Shown piece after piece: positions 1 through 8,313 of a stretch of 64,000 nt of DNA; the stretch's first letter is position 1, and each line of letters begins with the position of its first letter. The position numbers were made by a program, and so were the translations under genes. The notes beneath the pieces were generated by a model. The model was given only the letters and a program-made list of their open reading frames with translations. It did no database searches and was not told the origin of the DNA. Source of the stretch: Flavihumibacter soli (GTDB lineage Bacteria; Bacteroidota; Bacteroidia; Sphingobacteriales; Sphingobacteriaceae). The stretch lies in contig NZ_JAAFZB010000092.1 of the NCBI RefSeq assembly GCF_010692725.1, positions 186,001-250,000 on the forward strand. The letters are read 5' to 3'.

Positions 1-1214
1 GGGCTGCCATCCATCCGGGCACCCCAACTGGAGCGACCAGCATCAAGGGCCGCGTCCGCGGTACTAGGTTTGATACCATTAGATCCCGAGCCGAATTCAT
101 ACTGGAAGTCAGTGACATTTACAACCTGTTCCGCTACGTAATTCGTATTAAACTCAATACTCCCTTTCCCGCTGCCGCTCTTTGTTGTAACAAGGATCAC
201 TCCTGCTTTAGCACGTGATCCGTATAAGGCGGAAGCTGCTGCCCCCTTGAGGACTGTCATACTTTCGATATCATCCGGATTGATGTTCCCGATACCGTCA
301 CCTGAATCACCACCTTCACCGAACTTGCCCGGTACAGAGAAAACATTGTTATTCAATGGAATACCATTAATTACATAAAGAGGCTGGTTGGTCTGGCTGA
401 GACTGGAAACCCCGCGAATGATCACGCTGGTTGAGGCTCCGGGGCCACCGGCAATCGAATTGACACTTACTCCGGCAACCTTACCCACGAGGGCATTCGC
501 TACGTTCGTTTCCCGGGCCTTTGTCAGTTCCTCCCCTTTTACTTCTGTCACAGAATAACCCAGGGCTTTTCTCTCTTTACGTACTCCAAGGGCTGTAACC
601 ACTACTTCGCCCAGTACTTTTGAGTCTTCGGCAAGACTGATGGAGATCGAGGTCCGGTTATTCAATGCGATCTCCTGGGTTATGAAACCGGTAAAGGAGA
701 TCACCAGAATGTTGTTGCCATCGGTACGGAGGCTGAAATTTCCGTTTAAATCCGAGGTGGTGCCTTCGTTGCTCCCTTTCACCTGTATAGTAGCTCCCGG
801 AAGTGCCTGACCTTTGCTGTCAGTGATCCTTCCCTTAACCTCTATCGGATCTGCCTTGATCGAGCTGCTTTGTAATTTATCCGAAGAAGGAGCAATAGCA
901 ATAATGTCGTCGATGATCTTGAAATTTAATTTTGCCTGTTTCGAAACTTCTTTCATCAACTCACTGACGGTTCTTTCCTTTTCAGGAATATTAACCCGCA
1001 TTTTCTGGTCGATATCTTCCCTGTTATAAATAAAGCGATACTCGGTCAGTGCCTCAATCCGTTTAAGTGCGGGGATAACTTTGGCGTCAGTGAATCCGAT
1101 CCGGACCACCGGATTGGCCTTTGCCATTATCCAGGGTGTTAACAGGAAGATCAGCAGCCATAGAGCCGGCCACCGGTTATTCCTCAAATAGAAATGTAAA
1201 TGTTTCCTTTTCAT
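1..1214 (-). CDS. SusC/RagA-family TonB-linked outer-membrane receptor, N-terminal part
   Basis: TonB-dependent outer-membrane transporter for a large substrate, probably a glycan or peptide, running off the left edge of the window; about 404 codons are visible. After a signal peptide (hydrophobic residues about 15-32) there is an STN domain (about 45-105), a carboxypeptidase-like regulatory domain (about 118-205) and a TonB plug with the typical stretches VVVTALGVRK, PLYVINGIPL and SALYGSRAKAGVILVTTKSG. It starts at ATG 1214-1212. The STN domain is the part that signals to FecR proteins, and a FecR and an ECF sigma gene lie directly upstream on the same strand, so it is probably both transporter and sensor. 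A SusD partner would be expected beyond the edge. Confidence 0.93.
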   Translation of the reverse strand, partial: MKRKHLHFYLRNNRWPALWLLIFLLTPWIMAKANPVVRIGFTDAKVIPALKRIEALTEYRFIYNREDIDQKMRVNIPEKERTVSELMKEVSKQAKLNFKIIDDIIAIAPSSDKLQSSSIKADPIEVKGRITDSKGQALPGATIQVKGSNEGTTSDLNGNFSLRTDGNNILVISFTGFITQEIALNNRTSISISLAEDSKVLGEVVVTALGVRKERKALGYSVTEVKGEELTKARETNVANALVGKVAGVSVNSIAGGPGASTSVIIRGVSSLSQTNQPLYVINGIPLNNNVFSVPGKFGEGGDSGDGIGNINPDDIESMTVLKGAAASALYGSRAKAGVILVTTKSGSGKGSIEFNTNYVAEQVVNVTDFQYEFGSGSNGIKPSTADAALDAGRSSWGARMDGS

Positions 1215-1253
1215 AGCTCTTAGTTTTTATTGAGTTTGATACTTATTAATTCT

Positions 1254-1356
1254 AAGGCATCGGCTGAACCGGATTATTACTGTATCGGGTTTAATCTGGT
1301 ATTAATTAAGGCATCGGCTTGAACTGGATTATTACTGAATCTGGCTTAATCTGATA
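1254..1356 (-). repeat. Diverged direct duplication of the fecR 3' end
   Basis: Two copies of a roughly 48-bp sequence lie at 1254-1301 and 1308-1356. The right copy encodes the last residues and stop of the FecR protein (ending IIQFKPMP); the left copy encodes nearly the same residues (YQIKPDTVIIRF) but lacks one base, so it goes out of frame. I count 5 substitutions and 1 indel. This looks like the tail of a second fecR paralogue or an old tandem duplication. Confidence 0.8.
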
Positions 1357-2385
1357 AGCGAATTTATGTGCGAAGGCAAGGGCCTCAAGTACTGTTTCGA
1401 GGTTTTCATTTTTGAAATCGCCAGTGAAATGCTTGGTGATCTCCGGAGCATTCTGAACGTCGATCTTAACACCAAACCAGTCCTCCAGCTTGACGACTAT
1501 CTCATTGAATTCCGCATCACTGAAGGCCAGGAAATCAAGTTTCCATGCTTTAAGGTCATCAGCATGAAAGGTTTGCCTTTTCGGAGCGGTGTTTGATATT
1601 TTTTTGTTGATCACAACCTGCGAACCGGGTGTCAGATAGACAGCATTGCCGGACTTAACTTTCGTACCTACCTGTTCAACCTTTACCTTTCCGGTTAACA
1701 GTGAAACCTTCACTTCAGCCTCATGACTATAATAACGAACCATGAAGGCAGTTCCCAAAGCGGTGGTGAACGTATTGCCCGCTTTCACGATAAATGGCTT
1801 CTCCTTGTCCTCAGCAACTTCAAACAGGGCCTCTCCTTCAAGCCTCACAATACGATCCTTCCCGTTAAAATCTTTATCAATCTCAATCCTGCTGTTTGGA
1901 TTTAGTGTTACCAGGGTGCCGTCTGGCAGCCTCATCGTCTTTTTAGTACTATTCTGAGGGATGGATTTAACTTGCGCAACCGGAAGTGTTTTTGGATACT
2001 CATGCTGGCCCGGCCGAAAAAAGTAGCTTAACACAAGTATCACACTTGCAGCCGCTGCCAGAGAAACTGCGTTTTTTCTGAAGAAAGAGCGTGATTGCAT
2101 CAATTCCGATTCTTCATATCGGTCAGGAGAGGGAATATGGTCCAAAAAAAGCCTTTTAAAGTCCTCCAGGTCTTTTTGGGTTTTATTCCTGAGATTAAGT
2201 TCTTGTCTTAGCTCTGCATAAAGAGTTTTGGCTTCGCCTGCGGGGACACGCTTCTCAGGATTGTTTAACAACCAGGTTTCCCAGAAAAGAATATCATCAC
2301 TATTCTTCTCTGCGCAATAATTCAGAAACGATTCATCGGTTAGGAAATCCTCAATTTCATATTGTTGAAAGTTCATTTTCTCCAT
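1306..2385 (-). CDS. FecR-family anti-sigma factor
   Basis: Inner-membrane anti-sigma factor that relays a signal from an outer-membrane receptor to an ECF sigma factor. The 359-residue protein has a cytoplasmic N-terminal part (1-104), one membrane helix at about 105-123, a periplasmic FecR domain (about 145-240, with MRLPDGTLVTLN and GEALFEV) and a C-terminal DUF4974-type domain (about 288-356). It lies between the ECF sigma gene upstream (148-bp gap) and the STN-containing SusC gene downstream, the usual gene order in Bacteroidota. The start ATG at 2385 is followed by a second possible start (M4). Its 3' end is partly duplicated downstream. Confidence 0.93.
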   Translation of the reverse strand: MEKMNFQQYEIEDFLTDESFLNYCAEKNSDDILFWETWLLNNPEKRVPAGEAKTLYAELRQELNLRNKTQKDLEDFKRLFLDHIPSPDRYEESELMQSRSFFRKNAVSLAAAASVILVLSYFFRPGQHEYPKTLPVAQVKSIPQNSTKKTMRLPDGTLVTLNPNSRIEIDKDFNGKDRIVRLEGEALFEVAEDKEKPFIVKAGNTFTTALGTAFMVRYYSHEAEVKVSLLTGKVKVEQVGTKVKSGNAVYLTPGSQVVINKKISNTAPKRQTFHADDLKAWKLDFLAFSDAEFNEIVVKLEDWFGVKIDVQNAPEITKHFTGDFKNENLETVLEALAFAHKFAYQIKPDSVIIQFKPMP

Positions 2386-2533
2386 TTAAACTAAAGAGAA
2401 AGATGACTGCGATTTTTACCCGCTTTATTGAAGATTTATTTTCAATAGCGCCTGGAACCGGCGGAATAGCGGACTTGAGATTTATGCTGATGACAATGAT
2501 GGGAGAGGACAAGATGGATTATTCAGTCAGCAT

Positions 2534-3073
2534 CTAACTTAGATCCTTCCTTAGCGATTTAATCGCTTCATGAATTTTGTTATAGACCGTGCGGATTCGT
2601 AGAGAGGTCTTTTTAGCGATCTCTTCGCAGCTGAGATTCTCATAATACTTGAGCATAAGCAGTTCCTTCTGACGATCAGGAAGTTTGTCTATGGCGTGCC
2701 TGATCCGAAGCTGGTTTTCAAGGACAGAAGTATCGTTGATCATGAGCTCCTCTGCGGTGGGCTCAGGTTGAAGTTCATACTCGTGCTCAGTAAGACTGAT
2801 AGTGCGATGATTGAGTTTAATATCATAGATAAGCCTTCTCCTGAAAGAAACGATAAGATAGCTCTTCAGGTTGTCAGGGTCTCCAAGAGATTTCCTTTTG
2901 TCCCACAGGTAGAGGAAAAATTGATTGATCGTATCCTTTACCTGTTCCTCGTCTCCGGAGATCGTTCGGCCGTTCCTAACCAGATCGGGATGCAGCATCT
3001 CATAAATTGTAAATAAAGCATTTGTATCTCCGTCTTTCAATGCAAGCCACAGAATACTTTCATTTAAATTCAT
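2534..3073 (-). CDS. RNA polymerase sigma-70 factor, ECF type
   Basis: ECF sigma factor expected to drive transcription of the fecR-susC genes downstream. The 179-residue protein has a region 2 with FRRRLIYDIKLN at about 79-90 and a region 4 helix-turn-helix at about 130-176 (LPDRQKELLMLKYYENLSCE and the recognition part RIRTVYNKIHEA). The length suits the FecI-like Bacteroidota group. It opens the minus-strand locus; no clear -33/-7 promoter was found in the 260 bp upstream. Confidence 0.92.
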   Translation of the reverse strand: MNLNESILWLALKDGDTNALFTIYEMLHPDLVRNGRTISGDEEQVKDTINQFFLYLWDKRKSLGDPDNLKSYLIVSFRRRLIYDIKLNHRTISLTEHEYELQPEPTAEELMINDTSVLENQLRIRHAIDKLPDRQKELLMLKYYENLSCEEIAKKTSLRIRTVYNKIHEAIKSLRKDLS

Positions 3074-3335
3074 ACCCAGGACGATACCGTCTTATTACTA
3101 TTACATGTCTTATACTTAAATATAATTAATTTACCTGAACAAATCGCTAAGGTGAGGATCAATCTTTTCGGTCCGGAAGCTGTAATTAGGCAGCATTTTG
3201 AGAACATTTATACTTACGGAAAGCATATAAATTTTCATTCAGAGTAGGAGTGAACGATCATAATCTTATACCGCTGCAATACCAGAGTGCATAATGTAAG
3301 TTGGACTCGTCTTTATTAATCTGATGAGGCAGAAT

Positions 3336-3557
3336 TTATTCAGAACTTTCATTTGTTGAAGAGTCCAATTCTTTCAGAATCACATTAACATCTTCCTCGG
3401 TAGTGCTTAACTTGGTTTTGCAGATCTTTATAAGCTGCGCAGCCCTTTTCACTTTGTCGGATAACTCATCTACCGAGATCTCGCCCTGTTCAATTTCAGA
3501 GACTATCAGCTGAAGCTCTTCGAATGCTTCTTTGTAGTTTGGTTCTGTACCATTCAT
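3336..3557 (-). CDS. xseB: Exodeoxyribonuclease VII small subunit
   Basis: Small subunit of the XseA-XseB nuclease, which degrades single-stranded DNA to oligonucleotides. The 73-residue helical protein has the family pattern NYKEAFEELQLIVSEIEQGE followed by VDELSDKVKRAAQLIKICK. Its ATG shares one base with the TAA of xseA (TAATG), which indicates translational coupling and supports this start. Confidence 0.94.
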   Translation of the reverse strand: MNGTEPNYKEAFEELQLIVSEIEQGEISVDELSDKVKRAAQLIKICKTKLSTTEEDVNVILKELDSSTNESSE

Positions 3558-4942
3558 TATTCTGAGGTTTTTTGAGATGATTGTATAACACTGAGCAGTT
3601 GCCCTTCAAAAAGGATGGTGTCCAGGGTGTCGCCCGCTTTGGCCTCCCGGTATGTCTTCAGAGCATGTCCGTTCAGGCGTGTAATGCTATACCCGCGCTT
3701 AAGAACATTCTGAGGACTCATGTTGTGAATGTTCTTTTCCATTCCATTTAACTCCGTGTTGTGTTTCTTAAGCAGCGTAGAACTTTCCTTTTTAAGGTTC
3801 TGGCCTGTTTGCTTAAGTAATTGCTGGCTGGTGCCGCAATAAATGAATGCTGCTTTTTTTACACCTTCCCTGATCGCCGAGAGATAGTCACGATGACTTT
3901 TGAAAAGAAAGACGGATTGCCGGTAGATTGACCGTCCATGCTCTCTAACCCGGGTACGATTTTCAGTTAAGATCCTTTCTGTTACGGAGCGGAACAGCTT
4001 GATCTCCGCCTGAAAACGCATGCGTTCATCATATATCAGCCTTCTGCTCTGTTCCGCGATCCTTTCCTCCGCCCTGTGAACCGGGACAGAAAAATTGTGA
4101 AACTTTTGGATCAGGTCCTCAGCAATCTTGGTAGGCGTGATTGCATTGGTATGTGATATCATCTCCACAACGGTTTCGTTGGTTGCATGCCCGATCCCTG
4201 TGATCACGGGTATTGGAAATAACGCTATTTCCCTTGCCAGTTCATAATCATTGTAACAGGACAGCCCGATATCTCCGCCGCCACCACGAATGATAGCAAC
4301 AACATCAAAGTGTTCACGGACTTTCCTGATCCGCCGGAGCTGTGCAATGATCGAATGTTTCGCTTTCTCACCCTGCAAAAGAGAAGGGAACAGGAAGTGG
4401 AAAAACCGGTAGCCCCAGGAGTTCTGCTCCAGGACCTTTAAGAAGTCTGCATAACCCTTGCTGGTTTCGACGGATATAATTGCGATTCGTTGCGGAAGCA
4501 GAGGTATGGTGAGCAATTTGTTGGCATTAAAGAGACCTTCTGTCTGAAGCCTCTTAATCGTTTCCTGCTTCTCTTTTTCGATATCACCGAGAGTATAGCT
4601 CGGATCAATATCATGAATGATAAGTGAGAGCCCGTGGGCCGGATCGTAAGTAATGCTCGCCAGAAACAAAATCTTGATACCATCCTTCAGCGGTTCATTA
4701 AGTACCTTCAGGAACCTGTAGTTAATATTGCGGTAATCATCCCGCCAGAGGATTGATTTCATCTGTGCGATCACTTTCCCGTCCTTTTTCTCGACAAGTT
4801 CGGGATAGCAGTGCCCCGAGTGGGAGTACAGATTAAGCTTATTCATCTCCGCCTTGATCCAGTAGGTGCCCGAATAACGTTCGGAAAGCGTTTTCTGAAT
4901 GCTTCGGGAGACCTGAAGAAGGCTAAAGACCTGTTTATCCAC
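3557..4942 (-). CDS. xseA: Exodeoxyribonuclease VII large subunit
   Basis: Catalytic subunit of exonuclease VII. The 461-residue protein has an N-terminal OB fold (about 5-110) and the catalytic region with IAIISVETSKGYADF, VAIIRGGGGDIGL and PVITGIGHATNETVVE, followed by a long coiled-coil region and the C-terminal NVLKRGYSIT motif. The length is normal for the family. It forms a two-gene operon with xseB. The usual family sequence at the first motif is TSxxGAAxxD; here it is TSKGYADF. Confidence 0.95.
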   Translation of the reverse strand: MDKQVFSLLQVSRSIQKTLSERYSGTYWIKAEMNKLNLYSHSGHCYPELVEKKDGKVIAQMKSILWRDDYRNINYRFLKVLNEPLKDGIKILFLASITYDPAHGLSLIIHDIDPSYTLGDIEKEKQETIKRLQTEGLFNANKLLTIPLLPQRIAIISVETSKGYADFLKVLEQNSWGYRFFHFLFPSLLQGEKAKHSIIAQLRRIRKVREHFDVVAIIRGGGGDIGLSCYNDYELAREIALFPIPVITGIGHATNETVVEMISHTNAITPTKIAEDLIQKFHNFSVPVHRAEERIAEQSRRLIYDERMRFQAEIKLFRSVTERILTENRTRVREHGRSIYRQSVFLFKSHRDYLSAIREGVKKAAFIYCGTSQQLLKQTGQNLKKESSTLLKKHNTELNGMEKNIHNMSPQNVLKRGYSITRLNGHALKTYREAKAGDTLDTILFEGQLLSVIQSSQKTSE

Positions 4943-5002
4943 TTGCTTTTGTTTGAATCCGTGTTTTGGCTTTATTGAAGTTATTTATGAACTCGTTTGA
5001 AT

Positions 5003-5392
5003 TCAGGATGCCGATTCGACGATTGAATCCTTTTCCGAACATTCCTTCAGGAGTTCCTGCCGGTGCAAAAGTCCCCAGTCGCGGAGTGCGGCGATTACCG
5101 TTTTAAGCGACTCGCTGTGAGGCGTAAGTGAATAGGTAACCTTCACCGGGTATGTGTTCTCGACCCTTCTTTTAACCAGGCCATTCAGCTCCAGGTCGCG
5201 GAGTTCTTTCGACAGCATTCGATCAGTAACACCGTTAACCTCTCTGGAAATCTCGCCGAAGCGTTTTTCACCAAAGGTCAGTGCAACAATGATCGGAAGC
5301 TTCCATTTACCATTTAACACGTCAAGTGCATCCCGTATGGGACGGAGGATTCCCATGCATTCAGAATGCTCTTTCTCTTCCTGTTTTTTCAT
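5003..5392 (-). CDS. HxlR-family winged-helix transcriptional regulator
   Basis: DNA-binding regulator of 129 residues. The HxlR pattern is clear: a cysteine near the N terminus (SECMGILRPI), ALDVLNGKWKLPII, RFGEISREVNGVTDRMLSKE and the wing LVKRRVENTYPVKVTYSLT. HxlR proteins often sense thiol-reactive or redox stress through the N-terminal Cys; here Cys12 is the candidate. The gene is divergent from a YceI gene, and the shared 165-bp intergenic region holds two inverted repeats and opposing -7 boxes, so autorepression and control of yceI are likely. Confidence 0.93.
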   Translation of the reverse strand: MKKQEEKEHSECMGILRPIRDALDVLNGKWKLPIIVALTFGEKRFGEISREVNGVTDRMLSKELRDLELNGLVKRRVENTYPVKVTYSLTPHSESLKTVIAALRDWGLLHRQELLKECSEKDSIVESAS

Positions 5393-5414
5393 AATGTTCC
5401 TTTAACTATCATAA

Positions 5415-5474
5415 AGTATAGTGCTATACTATAATATAGTACTTACAAAGATATAGTAAGTATCTGTAAATTTG
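5415..5474. promoter_or_regulatory. Operator/promoter region between HxlR and YceI genes
   Basis: Two inverted repeats are present: AGTATAG-TG-CTATACT (5415-5430) and TACTTAC-9 nt-GTAAGTA (5440-5462). A rightward -7 box TAAATTTG lies at 5467-5474 for yceI. A leftward box TATCTTTG (complement of 5446-5453) for hxlR lies inside the second repeat. No good -33 TTTG was found for either. The layout fits a dimeric HxlR repressor acting on both genes. Confidence 0.6.
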
Positions 5475-5557
5475 CAGTGTAAAATTAGAAATTAAAAAAC
5501 ACCGGTAGGTATAGATAACAGCCGGAAGTATAAAAGAGAACTCTAAAAAACTAAGCA

Positions 5558-6094
5558 ATGACAACAACTAAATGGGTAATAGACCCCACACATTCTGAGA
5601 TTCAGTTTAAGATTAAACACCTGATGATCTCCACCGTATCCGGGCAGTTCAAACAGTTTGAAGGGGATGCCGAAACTGAGAGCGATGATTTCGAAACCGC
5701 AAAAGCACATTTTTCTGCCGACATTAACTCGATCAGCACGAATAACGAGCAGCGTGATGAGCATCTTAAGAACGGCGATTTCTTTGACGCTGAAAATCAT
5801 CCACAGCTAACCTTCACGACTGAAAACATCGAGAAGATCGATGATGATGATTACAAGATCCATGGTATACTGACCATGAGAGGTGTAAGCAAGAATATTG
5901 TGCTGGATGCTGAATTCGGCGGCATTACTCAAGATCCATGGGGAAATACCCGTGCGGGCTTTGAGCTTAATGGAAAAATAAATCGTAAAGATTTCGGTGT
6001 CAGTTTTGGTATGCTGACTGAAACAGGCGGCATCGCTCTGGGTGAGGAAGTAAAGCTACTAGCAAGTGTGCAATTTGTAAAGCAAGTGGCTTAA
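5558..6094 (+). CDS. YceI-family protein
   Basis: YceI-like lipocalin-fold protein that binds isoprenoid-type lipids in characterised members. The 178-residue sequence begins with WVIDPTHSEIQFKIKHLMIS and carries the conserved KNGDFFDAENHPQLTF and ILTMRGVSKNIVLDAEFGG blocks. No signal peptide is present, so this member is probably cytoplasmic, unlike E. coli YceI. It is divergent from an HxlR regulator, a pairing that suggests induction by stress or thiol-reactive compounds. Confidence 0.93.
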   Translation: MTTTKWVIDPTHSEIQFKIKHLMISTVSGQFKQFEGDAETESDDFETAKAHFSADINSISTNNEQRDEHLKNGDFFDAENHPQLTFTTENIEKIDDDDYKIHGILTMRGVSKNIVLDAEFGGITQDPWGNTRAGFELNGKINRKDFGVSFGMLTETGGIALGEEVKLLASVQFVKQVA

Positions 6095-6100
6095 GGCAAT

Positions 6101-6186
6101 ACTCAGTACTGAGTACATAGTATTAGTAGTTAGTGCATGGAACACCCTATGCTGCATGGGTCATCATATGCTGCTTGGGTCATCAT
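6101..6186. repeat. Heptad array followed by a 19-bp tandem repeat
   Basis: Directly after the yceI stop, ACTCAGT, ACTGAGT, ACATAGT, ATTAGTA and GTTAGTG follow in a 7-nt register (6101-6135). Then a 19-bp unit is repeated twice (6149-6167 and 6168-6186) with one mismatch. Confidence 0.6.
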
Positions 6187-6219
6187 AAAAGAGCCTTTCA
6201 GATAGTGAAAGGCTCTTTT
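6187..6219. terminator. Bidirectional terminator between yceI and the metzincin gene
   Basis: A perfect 14-bp stem (6187-6200 with 6206-6219, loop GATAG) flanked by A and T runs lies between two convergent genes. Confidence 0.85.
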
Positions 6220-6237
6220 CTTTTACTCCATGTTGTT

Positions 6238-7059
6238 TTAGTACAGGTAGTTCAGGGCGATAATGTCATTCGCATTGAACAGGCGATTACCACCGTTTGA
6301 GCATGCAAGCATCCAGGAGTTGGCATCAGCCTTCGAAGGGGTGCCCGGGATCAGGATTGCTCCAACACCAGCATTACCTTCATTCGACTTCTTACCGCCG
6401 CAGCTGAATGCCCGGTTCATGTAATCGGTATGACGAAAGCCAATGCAATGGCCCATTTCATGCGTCAGAACAGAGGCCAAATAATTGACGTCCGGATTGG
6501 AGCCGTAGGCAGCCGCATTTGTGTTCATCCGGATCTGGTTATAGGGATTGCCGGAAGAAGTGGGAAAGCCAGCAGAACCAAGGGTAATATATCCACCGCT
6601 AGGACCTTCATTGAATCCAACGATCGTGATATTTCCACCGCTGCTGACACGCTGAAATGTGATCCTTAAATTCTGCGCATTATAACGCGCAATTGCAACG
6701 TCGGTTGCCTGGGAGTACGGTGTGGTCAGATTACTCACGGAAACTGTAATAGTTCTGGGAAGTGACGTAACAAGGTTGGTGGTACGGTACTGTTCGTCCT
6801 CGGCAATCCGAAGACTCGGACTGTTAACATTTGCACTAAGGTTTTCGTCGGTTAAGAGGATGTCACCTTCCACAAGGTAACCGCCATCACGGGCGATCAC
6901 ATTCTCAGTGCTGAAGCCCAGTTTGTCGATCTTGTCGAGCACCTGCTGGGAAACGGTAGTTTGAGCCTGTTCGGTGGCCCGCTCAGATTTTTTGCAGGAA
7001 AATACGGCTACTGACAGCACTCCGGCCAGCAGGCAAATTGGTAGTTTTTTTAAGGTCAT
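6238..7059 (-). CDS. Secreted zinc metalloprotease lipoprotein, M57/HEIGH-like
   Basis: Predicted extracytoplasmic metzincin of 273 residues. A lipoprotein signal ends at Cys22 (LSVAVFSC). The zinc motif HExxHxxGxxH is complete: H200, E201, H204 and H210 in HEMGHCIGFRH. The region before it (DVAIARYNAQNLRITFQRV, then GGYITLGSAGFP) resembles Bacteroidota proteins called dual-action HEIGH metallopeptidase (M57). The substrate is unknown. The gene stands alone and converges with yceI across a strong terminator. Confidence 0.85.
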   Translation of the reverse strand: MTLKKLPICLLAGVLSVAVFSCKKSERATEQAQTTVSQQVLDKIDKLGFSTENVIARDGGYLVEGDILLTDENLSANVNSPSLRIAEDEQYRTTNLVTSLPRTITVSVSNLTTPYSQATDVAIARYNAQNLRITFQRVSSGGNITIVGFNEGPSGGYITLGSAGFPTSSGNPYNQIRMNTNAAAYGSNPDVNYLASVLTHEMGHCIGFRHTDYMNRAFSCGGKKSNEGNAGVGAILIPGTPSKADANSWMLACSNGGNRLFNANDIIALNYLY

Positions 7060-7412
7060 GTCTGGATTGGTTAATTTGTGAAATCATATATCAGAGTAAA
7101 ATATTTCTAAGAACCTTTAAAAGAGCATTGAAATCCATAACCGAACAAGGAAATCTTTTGTTTGGCGGGAAATCTTTTTTACTCCCTGACTTTAAGTGGA
7201 AGTGCGGAATTGAAACCCTTCCTGTAATAGAAGGTAAATATTAATTTTCTGAAGCACAAGCAGTTAAAAAGAAAAATTGTCAACTGCCTATGCACGTATT
7301 AGAGGGGAATAAACTCAGAGCTATCAATACAGACTTATTATGTTTAAATATGTAAACCGATAGTGCCTTTTAACGGTTACCCATAAACCTATAACCCCTA
7401 AACCCATAACCT
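7060..7412. other. Intergenic region upstream of the metzincin and exonuclease III genes
   Basis: Between two divergent genes. AT-rich, without a convincing TAnnTTTG box. The right end (7376-7412) is a 7-nt periodic array described separately. Nothing else recognised. Confidence 0.5.
7376..7412. repeat. Heptad array abutting the exonuclease III start
   Basis: GGTTACC, CATAAAC, CTATAAC, CCCTAAA and CCCATAA follow one another in a 7-nt register up to two bases before the TTG start codon at 7413. Confidence 0.6.
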
Positions 7413-8189
7413 TTGAAAATAGCTACCTATAACGTTAACGGCATCAACGGAAGGCTTCCGGTGCTGCTTCGCTGGCTCAAAGAATCGGCGCCGGATGTTG
7501 CATGTCTTCAGGAGCTTAAAGCTCCCCACGAGAAATTTCCGGAAGCCCAGATAAGGGACGCTGGTTACGAGCCTATCTGGCACGGGCAGAAAAGCTGGAA
7601 CGGGGTGGCTATTCTTTCGCGAATCGGGCAGCCGGAGGAGATAAACAGGGCGCTTCCCGGCGACCCTGAAGATTCACAAAGCCGGTACATTGAAGCGAAC
7701 GTTAACGGCATTCGAATAGCCTGCCTCTACCTTCCTAACGGCAACCCGGCTCCGGGACCAAAGTTTGATTATAAGCTGGGTTGGTTTAATCGTCTTCAAC
7801 TGCATTCTAAGGATCTTCTAAACCTGGATATGCCTGTGATCATGACCGGCGACTTCAATGTGATGCCAACCGAACTGGATGTTTATAAGCCTGAGCGATG
7901 GGTCAAGGATGCTCTCTTCCGCCCGGAAGTTCGGGCCGCTTTCCATGAACTGGCTGCGCAGGGCTGGACCGATGCGATACGTAAGCTCTATCCTGGTGAG
8001 GTTATTTATACCTTCTTCGATTATTTCCGTAATGCCTATGAGCGTAATGCCGGCCTGCGCATAGATCACTTTCTTCTAAATAAGAAACTGGACGGACGCC
8101 TTCTTAATGGGGGAGTCGACCTATACGTAAGAGGTTGGGAGAAAACAAGTGATCATGCACCGGTATGGATAGAACTGGCAGAAATTTAG
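7413..8189 (+). CDS. xth: Exodeoxyribonuclease III (AP endonuclease)
   Basis: DNA-repair nuclease of the EEP superfamily (exonuclease III/AP endonuclease), 258 residues. Motifs: KIATYNVNGI at the N terminus, CLQELK (metal-binding Glu), GDFNVMP, LRIDHFLLN and SDHAPVWIEL. The start must be TTG 7413-7415: an in-frame TAA lies at 7407-7409 and the conserved N terminus KIATYNVNGI follows the TTG at once. There is no purine-rich ribosome site; the upstream bases are a heptad repeat. An earlier stop may have been created when the repeat spread to the start codon. Confidence 0.93.
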   Translation: MKIATYNVNGINGRLPVLLRWLKESAPDVACLQELKAPHEKFPEAQIRDAGYEPIWHGQKSWNGVAILSRIGQPEEINRALPGDPEDSQSRYIEANVNGIRIACLYLPNGNPAPGPKFDYKLGWFNRLQLHSKDLLNLDMPVIMTGDFNVMPTELDVYKPERWVKDALFRPEVRAAFHELAAQGWTDAIRKLYPGEVIYTFFDYFRNAYERNAGLRIDHFLLNKKLDGRLLNGGVDLYVRGWEKTSDHAPVWIELAEI

Positions 8190-8313
8190 ACTCAACACTT
8201 TAAAAAACCAGCAATTCGTTCTGACAATATCCTGTAAGATAATTCAACAAAAATCCTGACATTCAAAAAGATATTCTGAATTTAGAGATACTAACGGTTG
8301 AATAATCGCACTG

